Shown here piece by piece: positions 16,681 through 23,419 of a stretch of 23,419 nucleotides of DNA. This DNA comes from CAJBLF01 sp964560855 (lineage in GTDB: Bacteria > Patescibacteriota > Gracilibacteria > Absconditabacterales > Absconditicoccaceae), in NCBI GenBank assembly GCA_964560855.1, contig CAZLLU010000010.1, positions 1 through 23,419 on the forward strand, given 5' to 3'. Numbering within the stretch: position 1 is the first letter of the stretch; the number at the start of each line of letters is the position of its first letter. The position numbers and the translations under genes are program-made. Under the pieces are notes generated by a model that did not search any database, was not told the origin of the DNA, and saw only the letters and a list, made by a program, of their open reading frames with translations.

Positions 16681-17091
16681 ATGAAAGATATCTTAAAGAG
16701 AATAATTATAAGTATTATTTCAGGTTGACTGATAGCATATTTGGCGTATCTTTTTTCCCAAAACATTATTATCGTCCAAGGATGATTCACCGAATATAAC
16801 ACATTATATTATCTTATATTATTTTTGCTCTGTTTGTTTTTATTCATCCTTTTTGGAATCTATCCAGTCCATTTCAAGATGACTAAAGCTACGTTATTCG
16901 TTATGGGTATAGCGTTGATTATCATAGGAGATACCGTTCTTTTGAATGATGTGACTACTTATGTCTATATAGGTGATATATTTAAGGTTTTAGGTGTTGC
17001 ATTAACACTTCTTGCCCGAACAAATGTTCTTATCACTGATAAGGTCAAAAAACAAAAACAAGCGAAAAATGTAGAGATTATTGAAGTGTAA
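16681..17091 (+). CDS. small four-helix membrane protein, unknown function
   Basis: 136 residues with four predicted membrane helices: RIIISIISGGLIAYLAYLFS, YYLILFLLCLFLFILFGIYP, LFVMGIALIIIGDTVLLN and YIGDIFKVLGVALTLLARTN. The tail is charged and cytosolic (DKVKKQKQAKNVEIIEV). Two UGA codons near the N-terminus (SGG, QGG) are needed for the first helices. I do not recognise a family. It is followed after 4 nt by a tRNA gene, which may share its transcript. The start at 16681 is the ATG before the first helix; no clear Shine-Dalgarno sequence is seen. Confidence 0.65.
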
Positions 17092-17095
17092 TCAT

Positions 17096-17172
17096 GCAGG
17101 CATAGCTCAATTGGCTAGAGCGCGTCCTTGCCAAGGACGAGGTTGCGGGTTCGAGCCCCGTTGCTTGCTCCA
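17096..17172 (+). tRNA. tRNA-Gly (GCC)
   Basis: A 77-nt cloverleaf including an encoded CCA. The acceptor arms GCAGGCA (17096-17102) and TGCTTGC (17162-17168) pair with one G-U; T is the discriminator base. The anticodon arm is CGTCC-TTGCCAA-GGACG with anticodon GCC, which reads GGU/GGC. The T arm has GGTTCGAGCC. This is the ordinary glycine tRNA; the UCA-anticodon tRNA-Gly expected for UGA decoding is not in this window. Confidence 0.93.
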
Positions 17173-17185
17173 TTGTTATTGATAA

Positions 17186-17215
17186 AAAAATCTGAATTTC
17201 TATGTCAGATTTTTT
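17186..17215 (+). terminator. intrinsic terminator after tRNA-Gly
   Basis: AAAATCTGA and TCAGATTTT arms (about 17187-17195 and 17205-17213) with a 9-nt loop and a T run, starting 15 nt after the tRNA CCA. Confidence 0.8.
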
Positions 17216-17294
17216 GTTTATAAAAAATATTCATTTTTTGCTTTTTTTAGAAAAGGGGATATACTTATAAAGATTTATATCTTCCTCGCTTTTT

Positions 17295-19667
17295 ATGGCC
17301 GATACTAAGGAATCACTTCAGAAGGATATAGACATAAAAAATAAGGAGCTTGATACATTGAAAGCTAATATTTTAGCATTAGAAAAGAGTTGAGGTCCTA
17401 CTGTAGAGCAAAAAAAAGAGGATTTTGAAGAACAGAAAAAAAAGCTTGAAGAAGATATACAGGTATTACAAAATAAATTTAATGAACTTAGAAAGGTTGA
17501 GGAAAATATAGTTATCAATCAAAATAAGGATAAAGAAAATAAATTGAGAGACACTATAGAGGCGGATACTGATATGATGTATGAAAACTTCATAAAAGGC
17601 ACTGATATGTATACCAAGCTTGAGCTTATTTTATGATCTGAAGTTGAAGTAAAGGAGTTCGCACTACAAATAGATAAAGTTGTTAGAAAATACTTTGATC
17701 AGGAATTGATTGGTTTTTCCAATAAGATAAAAAATCCTATAATTGTGGGTGTCCAGATAGCTATGATGGAGATATTCACTAAACAAGGAGCTGACTGAAC
17801 ATCTGAATTTTTCGAATCATTTTCCAAAACAAAATCCAATAATGCATGAAAAGCCTTTGAGTGACTTTATAAATCATTCTGAAAACTCGGGGATAGTAAT
17901 CAATTCTTTGTACTCGCCAATAAAGTACAGAATATTACTTGATATCTCTCAGGTAAAAAAAATATCATAACTACATCAGATAATATTCCTGAGCTTATGA
18001 ATCCATATAAATTCAAGGAACTTCTTCTTCAACCAGTATGGTCAAATCAAGCTGCTATAAATAAACTCGATATTACAAAAATCTTGAGCATAGATTCTAC
18101 TAACGGTGTCGATATCACAGCTGAAGAAAAACAGAAGATACAAGAAATCATCAATAAAGTGCCGCTTACAGAAAAAAGCGTGAAATCTATACAAAAATCT
18201 CTCACAACAGCAGATAAACTCCTTGATAATAGAGGAAAATTCACCAATAAAGCGATATATTTTGTAGATAAGATTTCCTCTTTACTGAATATCAATATTC
18301 CTCTTCTTTGAAATCTAGGAGAACTCATAGGTTTCGATTTTCCTACAGATGCTATCAAGAGTAATCAAAAAAATAAGAAGTGAGGGGTAATGAATTTCAT
18401 CCTTTGAGCTTTTGGTTTTCATGGAGGTTTCGATGGTCTCCATAGAAAATATATCCAAGAGAAATTAGATGAGTTTAATATAGATAATACTTTTGTTGCT
18501 TCAGCATATAAAAAATTTATCGATACTCAAAAAGATTCTCCAAATAAAACAGAGGATACTTGTACTATCTGTGGATTGAGCGATCTGGATGAAAAGATAA
18601 AAACTAAAATACCTGCTGATTATGAAGCGCTCAAAAAGTCTATTTTCAATACGCTCAATTGAGCTACCTTAAATGGTATTTTGGTCGAAAAATTTGCTCC
18701 AGATGCGGTAACTACCGATTCAGACAAAAAAAAGACCGTAGATGTCTCCAAAATCACTGAAGCAAATATCGATGGATATCTCCAATATATCGTCCCGAAA
18801 CTTACTAATGATGATTTTATATCTTCAGACAAAGTCGATAAGGATACTTTTGCATTAGCGGTTATAGGAGGACTTGTTGGCGATAAATATTTTATAGAAG
18901 GCGTTAATCTTGGCCTTGTTACCGTAAGCGACTTTAATAATACCGTTCCTGTAAATGTTGATGTCGTAAATGGCCAGGTGGATTTTAGTAAAGGAAACTT
19001 TTCTGTAGAACAGATAAAAAACATCAATCTTCTCATCGAGGAAATGAAAAGACTCAATATCACCAATCCTTATACTCAAGTAGGTATCCTTTCTTGTATA
19101 TCCAAGGAATGTGGTTTCATCCCTAAGAGCGAAGGTGGATATGCTGATACTCAGAATAACCGTATCAGGGAGATATTTACCGATAGGGTCGCTGATTATA
19201 CTGATACCCAATTGACTGTACTTAAGGCGGATAATGAAAAGTTTTTTGATGCTGTCTATAATCAATACAAAAAAGATCCTACTACAAACAAACAGAAGGA
19301 TCCTAAACAAACACAATATAACCGGAAAACTGGAAATGATAACGAAGGCGATGGATATACGTATAGAGGTAGGGGATTTAATGGATTGACATTCAAATCT
19401 CTCTATAAGAAATATTGAGATATAATCGGTAAAGATCTTGTAGGTAATCCTGATCTTGTCAATGATCCTGCGATAGCAGTAAAGGTCGCTCTGGAATTCT
19501 TTAAACAGTGAAATAATAATCAGGATCTTTCTATGTTGGCCTTTACAGACAAAGAAACCGCAGTCAAAAAATTTACCGATATCAATGCGGGCTGACGTGC
19601 AAGTTACTATGATAATGCATTGACTGCATCAGCCAATTTTGATGTAATAGATGAAACAGTTGCTTAA
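17295..19667 (+). CDS. large protein with C-terminal GH19/endolysin-like wall hydrolase domain
   Basis: 790 residues once about a dozen UGA codons are read as Gly. Residues 1-75 are a coiled coil (MADTKESLQKDIDIKNKELD). Residues of about 75-580 are mostly helical and not recognised; they contain one CTICGL motif. Residues of about 588-780 match lysozyme-like GH19 chitinase/endolysin domains: TQVGILSCISKECGF (candidate catalytic Glu in KECGF), SEGGYADTQNNRIREIFTDR, KFFDAVYNQY, GDGYTYRGRGFNGLTFKSLY and GKDLVGNPDLVNDPAIAVKV. The usual Q of GRGxxQLT is replaced (GRGFNGLT), and about 20 Lys/Gln-rich residues are inserted before GDG. The family cuts peptidoglycan or chitin. No signal peptide or membrane helix is visible, so export would need a non-Sec route or lysis. 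A phage-tail or predation role is speculation. Confidence 0.75.
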
Positions 19668-19728
19668 TTTTTCCTAAACCATATATTCACAAAAAAATAA
19701 ACTATAAAAAGAAAGGAGATGTATTATT

Positions 19729-19857
19729 ATGGGTAAAAAAAAAGTCAGTTCAAGAACTAAGCGAAAAATCGCCCGTCGGGCTGAGATCGCTTTCAAAAAA
19801 AAGAAAAAGAAAAGAAAACAAAAAAAAACAAAAAAGTGAGCCAATGGGAAATATTAG
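19729..19857 (+). CDS. 42-residue polybasic protein
   Basis: It starts MGKKKVSSRTKRKIARRAEI, continues with a run of Lys/Arg/Gln and ends GANGKY after a UGA read as Gly (19837-19839). More than half of the residues are Lys or Arg, so it must bind nucleic acid or another polyanion; it resembles no specific ribosomal protein I can name. It has the best Shine-Dalgarno in the window (AAAGGAG, about 19713-19719), 61 nt after the preceding stop, and is followed by a good terminator. These signs argue for a real, well-expressed gene. Nucleoid-associated or ribosome-associated roles are both possible. Confidence 0.65.
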
Positions 19858-19871
19858 TTATTATGTATGAT

Positions 19872-19908
19872 AAAGTTCGGACATGTATATCACGTTCGGA
19901 CTTTTTTT
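19872..19908 (+). terminator. intrinsic terminator after the polybasic gene
   Basis: The arms AAAGTTCGGACATG (19872-19885) and CACGTTCGGACTTT (19891-19904) pair with two G-U and one mismatch around a 5-nt loop, followed by a T run. It sits between convergent genes; the next minus-strand gene ends inside its T run. Confidence 0.75.
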
Positions 19909-21044
19909 TATTTCAATCGTTGGTTTATCTTGGTTTCTTCAGTACCTTTTTTAACCTGTCCCATAATGTCATTAATCATGCTTTTTACACTTTCTCCTGT
20001 TTTTTGGGAGGTAGTGGAGTCAGTGGTGGAGATTCCTATATATTGCTGGATTTCATTATAATTCGCTAGATTATTCTGATATGCTTTTGGACTGATGCTA
20101 TATAGTGTGTTTATAAAGAAACTGATCACCTTATTTATTACAGGATTGAGTACCATATCTCCTCATAGTTGATCTACGAAGAAATTCTCTTTTTGTTGTT
20201 GGAAGGAGTTGACCAATGATCATCGGATCGTGTTCTGTATTTCTCAGATATTTTTTCCTTTATATTTTCCTATCAGGTTAATTGTTCATGAAAGCTCTTT
20301 TGGAATATAATATTGTACATTTCCTTGAAGGATCTGCATGACGGTATTTTCTCCGGATTTTTCTAATGTAATCGCTGATTGTGGGTTGATATTGATAAAC
20401 GACCCGTTTCATAGATTGATAAATAGCTTTTCTTTATCATTTTTGGTCTTGGATGCAAAGCTTATCTGAGTTTTTTGAGAAAGCTCTATGTCACTTGATT
20501 GTAGTTCATTTACGGGAATCTCTTTGGTTCCTAATGCGTTTTTGATTATCACTACCCCTTCTTTGGCTCATTGATTAACAATCCTGGTTTTTTGAGATTG
20601 GATAAAATCGTTGATATTCGGAAGTGTTTCGTACATTGGCAATATTCCTGTCAAAAGCACAAAAGCTATACCTATACCAACGATTCCCATCAAGATAAAA
20701 CGTATCCGATGTTTAATATAAGTAATAGCCAATGCTAGCACAACCAACGCAAAAAGTGTAATGAATTGCCTGCTGTCGAGGCCGATATTGTTTCTAAAAA
20801 AGACATCTCATAGGATATAGAGATTAATTAGGATTATGATAAACATCAGAAATCTAAAGACCTTATTCCCTCATTGAAGCGTATAGAGGAGTATAAAAGA
20901 GACGAAAAAGATCACTGTGTAAAGCTGGTGCGTCACGATTCGATTCCAGAGCACGCTGGTGTCGCCTGCATAGAGAAAATACAAATACATTCATCATACT
21001 ATCAGTATTCATAATAGAGCACCTTTTATTAGTTTTTTGATCAT
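19908..21044 (-). CDS. membrane protein with FecR-like domain
   Basis: 378 residues. It starts MIKKLIKGALLGILIVGGMY and has about five membrane helices in the first 145 residues (for example LYTVIFFVSFILLYTL, FLMFIIILINLYILG, LFALVVLALAITYI, LMGIVGIGIAFVLLTGIL). The remaining soluble part contains KLFINLGNGSFININPQSAI followed by TLEKSGENTVMQILQGNVQY, the pattern of a FecR domain (G.G.....P.S...L......V.L..G.V.Y). The end (about 300-378) is helical and Ser/Thr-rich. FecR domains usually sit outside the membrane and sense or pass signals to ECF sigma factors; that role is not established here. About ten UGA codons. It shares the FecR-like module with the gene at 21408-22781, suggesting a common pathway. 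Confidence 0.65.
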
Positions 21045-21080
21045 AGTAGTGGAATAATTATAAATATATCTCGGTTATAT

Positions 21081-21111
21081 AAAAAAAAACTCCCTTTGCA
21101 AAGGGTAGTTT
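21081..21111 (-). terminator. intrinsic terminator after the CutA-like gene
   Basis: AAACT-CCCTTT and AAAGGG-T-AGTTT arms (21087-21097 and 21100-21111) with one bulged base. On the minus strand a run of nine A in the plus sequence gives the T tail. It lies 18 nt after the CutA-like stop. Confidence 0.75.
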
Positions 21112-21128
21112 CTCTCGTATATTCTCTT

Positions 21129-21371
21129 TTAAAGAAAATGATATTTTTTGATATCGGATTTTTTTAGCATAGCTTCCAGTTTTTCTTTTTTATCCTTTTC
21201 GAATTCTACCAATACTGCTTTTTCCTGTGTTTTCTGTATTTTGTTTTCGTGAAGGGTATAGGATTGGATATAATTGAGCCTTGTGATGTTTGTAGCTGCT
21301 CATGATTTGAGGAGTCAGGTTATAATCTGTTTGAGTTTTCTTCCATCGTCTTTATAAAAAAAAAGAAGCAT
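21129..21371 (-). CDS. CutA-like small protein
   Basis: 80 residues with two UGA read as Gly. It starts MLLFFYKDDGRKLKQIITGL, followed by LKSGAATNITRLNYIQSYTL, HENKIQKTQEKAVLVEFEKD and a tail ending SDIKKYHFL. The order LL..G.AA..NI....S.Y......I....E..L..... then K....H.Y matches CutA1 proteins (PII-like trimeric fold), though it is shorter than the usual 100-110 residues and lacks the final PEI block. CutA is linked to divalent-cation tolerance, with unclear molecular function. It is 36 nt after the FecR-like gene and before a terminator, so it is probably the last gene of that operon. A table-11 reading misses it completely. Confidence 0.5.
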
Positions 21372-21407
21372 ATGTGGTGATTATCTCTTAAAAAACATAA
21401 ACATCGA

Positions 21408-22781
21408 TTATTGTACTTTTTCTGCAGTCTCTATTTCTGCAGTCTCTATGGTCTCTGTAGCTTTTTGTGGCATTGAGCTTCCGTAGCCTTTTGTTATGAT
21501 ATTTCCGAGATTTTTTGTTATTGTCTGTAAGCTTTCTGTATATGTAGGAGGTACATTATAGGTAGTGGTAGATTGTTTTTCCAATGTAGCTATAGCAGCT
21601 TTTAATCCTTGAAGCTTTTGGGTAGCGTCACCTGCCTGTTTTGTATATTCTAAACCGAATGTCTGATATACTGCTATGATTTTCCTTTCCAATGCGTTGA
21701 ATGCTTCAGTAAATGATGTTTCGTTTGCTGCGACAAATCCTGCTTCGATTTCTTTGATATCTTCCATAAAGAATGGTGTATATAGACTTGCGCTTATTTT
21801 TTCATCCTGTTTTGGATCCAAGATTTTCTTTCCATCACTCAATGTTTCATTTATATCTTTGGTGACTTCAGGATTTGCATCTACTACTGTAGTCGTGCTC
21901 AATAGGTTTAATAGGGACACTTCTGATGTTTCTGCTCATGAGATGACGATTTCTTTTGTTTCAGGTGTCGCTAATGCAAATGTCTGAGAGATATCTTTGT
22001 TTTCTACTGCTTTGCTGAAGTTATCGAAATTTGCAAAAAGTTTGATGTCGTTTTCCTGTATTGCCAATACTTGCTTGTTTCCCATATTGGTTGTTTTGTC
22101 AGCTCCGTTACTCTTGGTGACAATAATATTTGCTCCGTTATTCTTGATAATCTGATTTTCTCCATCCTTGATAAACTCAAAACTCAATGGTTGTGTTTTA
22201 TCTTCTTGTTTGAGGGTAATATCGTTGATAGTTAGCTCTATGTTTTGAACTTTTCGTTCGTTTCCTTCCATTGTGATAAAGTCCCCATAGACGAGGTTTA
22301 GTTTATAATTTTCATTGTGTGTCTGTTGGATGATCAGTTTTGCAGGTCCAATAATTTTAGATTGTGCTCCGCTGTTGATCTCGAATGCTAGCTGAGCTCA
22401 TTCCTTGATAAGGATAGTGTCTCCGTTACCGATATTATTGGTCTTGGTCAATACACCATCATGTTCTATATAGAAATTTCCTTTTGCGTCGATGACTTGT
22501 GCTATATAATCCGCGTTGGCGGTATTGGTACCGTTTTTGATGATAGAAAACCGATTGTAGTCTTGTAAGTTGCTGGTATTCAAAAAATACACTCCGTAGA
22601 TTCCAAACAACAAGAATGCAAGAATTATCGTATATACCGCATATTTTGCAGGAGCAAAAGAAAACCTTTTGAGTGATGCTTTTTTTGTCTTTTTATACAA
22701 AACACTCTGATAGAGATCCAACTTATCTACATCAGTAAATTTGATATGTTTTTGTGTATCGAAGAATTCTTGGAGTTTCAT
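21408..22781 (-). CDS. FecR-domain single-pass membrane protein
   Basis: 457 residues formed by joining three in-frame pieces through UGA Gly codons (for example 21936-21938 and 22398-22400). The cytosolic N-terminus is MKLQEFFDTQKHIKFTDVDK, followed by one membrane helix at about 48-68 (AVYTIILAFLLFGIYGVYFL). The outside part begins with a FecR-like domain (about 85-190): AKGNFYIEHDGVLTKTNNIG, then NGDTILIKEGAQLAFEINSG and AQSKIIGPAKLIIQ. The rest is beta-rich and then helical, ending in ETIETAEIETAEKVQ. FecR proteins regulate ECF sigma factors across the membrane; the gene here has an ECF-like promoter candidate upstream. No sigma factor gene is in the window. It starts at the ATG at 22781. 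Confidence 0.75.
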
Positions 22782-22824
22782 AATCGAGGTAAATTGTCAA
22801 ATAGAGCATTCTTACACCTCTATA

Positions 22825-22850
22825 TACGAATAAGTGGACAGTTTGTGACA
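22825..22850 (-). promoter_or_regulatory. candidate ECF-type promoter of the FecR-domain gene
   Basis: On the minus strand TGTCACA (plus 22844-22850) is followed after exactly 15 nt by CGTA (plus 22825-22828). Known ECF promoters of the ECF41 type use TGTCACA and CGTC with about this spacing. The likely transcript start is some 35 nt before the ATG of the FecR-like gene. The -10 match is imperfect (CGTA for CGTC). An inverted ATTGTCA/TGACAAT pair (22793-22799, 22846-22852) overlaps it. Confidence 0.35.
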
Positions 22851-22980
22851 ATAAAATACTCTGTCTAATTATTTAAGGTTGACTTTTTTTAATAAATACA
22901 CTTAGATATAACATATAGGATATAAGATATTTATCTTTTGCTTGTATTTTTGTTTTGAAAATATAGTATCTACGGTAGAT

Positions 22981-22996
22981 ATAGATATTTATCTAT
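22981..22996 (+). promoter_or_regulatory. palindromic operator candidate of the ArsR-type gene
   Basis: ATAGATATTTATCTAT is a perfect 7-bp inverted repeat with a 2-bp centre, 16 nt before the ATG at 23013. ArsR/SmtB repressors usually bind such short AT-rich dyads over their own promoter. A TTGACT (22882 area) farther upstream could be the -35 element. Confidence 0.45.
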
Positions 22997-23012
22997 GTAA
23001 CTACCTCATCAA

Positions 23013-23270
23013 ATGATGGATACCATCTTCAGGACCTTGTCTGACAGGAATCGTAGAAGAATAATCCAGCTTTTGAAGCAGAAGGAGATGACGGTCTCCG
23101 AATTGTTGACACATTTTGACATCACCCAGGCATCATTGTCTCACCATCTGGATGTCCTGAAAAGATCCAATCTCGTGCTCGACGAGAGAAGGGGACAATT
23201 TGTCTTCTATTCACTCAATCAGCCCGTTTTTGAGGAAAGCGTGAATATGATACTTAACTTACTTGTGTAA
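23013..23270 (+). CDS. ArsR/SmtB-family transcriptional repressor
   Basis: 85 residues. It starts MMDTIFRTLSDRNRRRIIQL, followed by LKQKEMTVSELLTHFDITQA and SLSHHLDVLKRSNLVLDERR, then GQFVFYSLNQPVFEE. The order LSD..RR.I..LL....MTV.EL...F...Q...SHHL..L....LV...R.G....Y.L is the winged-helix ArsR family; the recognition helix is about residues 38-52. No Cys occurs in the usual metal-binding helix, so metal sensing of the classic type is not indicated. It has no in-frame UGA. It is divergent from the FecR-like gene, sharing a 231-bp intergenic region, and could regulate itself and that operon. The second Met is an equally possible start. Confidence 0.88.
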   Translation: MMDTIFRTLSDRNRRRIIQLLKQKEMTVSELLTHFDITQASLSHHLDVLKRSNLVLDERRGQFVFYSLNQPVFEESVNMILNLLV

Positions 23271-23284
23271 ACTAAAATACCTTA

Positions 23285-23348
23285 GTCATCGCGAGCAAAG
23301 CGCGGCGATCTCATAAGATTGCTTCGTCACTTTGTTCCTCGCAATGAC
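23285..23348. repeat. dispersed inverted repeat (GTCATCGCGAG...CTCGCAATGAC)
   Basis: The outer arms GTCATCGCGAG and CTCGCAATGAC (23285-23295, 23338-23348) pair with one mismatch; the inner part GCGATCTCATAAGATTGC forms a second stem. Sequences of this type occur as dispersed intergenic palindromes in many bacterial genomes. It sits right after the ArsR-type gene and ends in TTTT, so it may also act as its terminator. Confidence 0.7.
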
Positions 23349-23371
23349 TTTTACTTGTTAGTTAATCAGTC

Positions 23372-23419
23372 ATGATCATCACGATGTCAGGGAAGGCAGG
23401 AAGCGGAAAAGGAACGGTT
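23372..23419 (+). CDS. P-loop nucleotide kinase, partial (cytidylate kinase-like)
   Basis: Only the first 16 codons lie in the window: MIITMSGKAGSGKGTV. A strand followed at once by G-K-A-G-S-G-K-G-T is the Walker A loop of small NMP kinases; the MIITxSGxxGSGK start is typical of cytidylate kinases, which phosphorylate (d)CMP. Adenylate-kinase-like or shikimate-kinase-like alternatives remain. The gene runs off the right edge. Confidence 0.6.
   Translation, partial: MIITMSGKAGSGKGTV

Noticed and set aside
16608..16800. Plus-strand frame before and overlapping the four-helix membrane protein
   Set aside because: No recognisable features, aromatic-rich low complexity, and it overlaps a better gene in another frame.

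Overview
The window comes from a bacterium that reads UGA as glycine (translation table 25), as in the Candidate Phyla Radiation lineages Gracilibacteria (BD1-5) and Absconditabacteria (SR1). The sequence shows this directly. With UGA as stop, most genes break into pieces. With UGA as Gly, the pieces join in one frame and the recovered glycines fall on conserved family positions: the GGGTGGH loop of MurG, the Gly before the PilT Walker A motif, the first Gly of the RNase III dsRNA-binding signature and two Gly of a GIY-YIG domain. Every recognised complete gene ends in TAA or TAG and none in TGA. The coordinates below use this code; a table-11 annotation would be badly fragmented.

Layout. 1-2530 is repeat-rich: an 85-bp palindromic element (two full copies and one half copy), a 27-bp tandem duplication, a second family of short palindromes, a frameshifted GIY-YIG endonuclease remnant, a polysaccharide pyruvyl transferase and a four-helix-bundle (S23-type) protein. 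2532-6316 (minus) holds a secreted 840-residue protein with about four lamin-tail-like domains and MurG, with a strong terminator between them. 6468-8762 (minus) is an accessory island: a HigA-type antitoxin without an evident toxin, an array of TAGTGAA-type boxes upstream of it, and three unrecognised genes. 8829-12939 (minus) is housekeeping: an LCP cell-wall polymer ligase, RNase III, SecF and an RluA-type pseudouridine synthase.

13250-17172 (plus) carries a PilT-like ATPase, two small proteins, two membrane proteins with VirB2/TrbC-like pilin topology, a four-helix membrane protein and tRNA-Gly(GCC). 17295-19857 (plus) has a 790-residue protein with no visible signal peptide and a GH19/endolysin-like C-terminal domain, followed by a 42-residue polybasic protein. 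19908-22781 (minus) holds two membrane proteins with FecR-like domains on either side of a CutA-like protein; the first has an ECF-type promoter candidate. The right end has an ArsR-type repressor with a palindromic operator candidate, a dispersed inverted repeat and the first 16 codons of a P-loop nucleotide kinase.

Overall theme: cell envelope and surface (MurG, LCP, pyruvyl transferase, SecF, lamin-tail protein, pilus-like genes, wall-hydrolase domain), which fits an episymbiotic or predatory small bacterium. That lifestyle is inferred from what is known of these lineages, not shown by the sequence.
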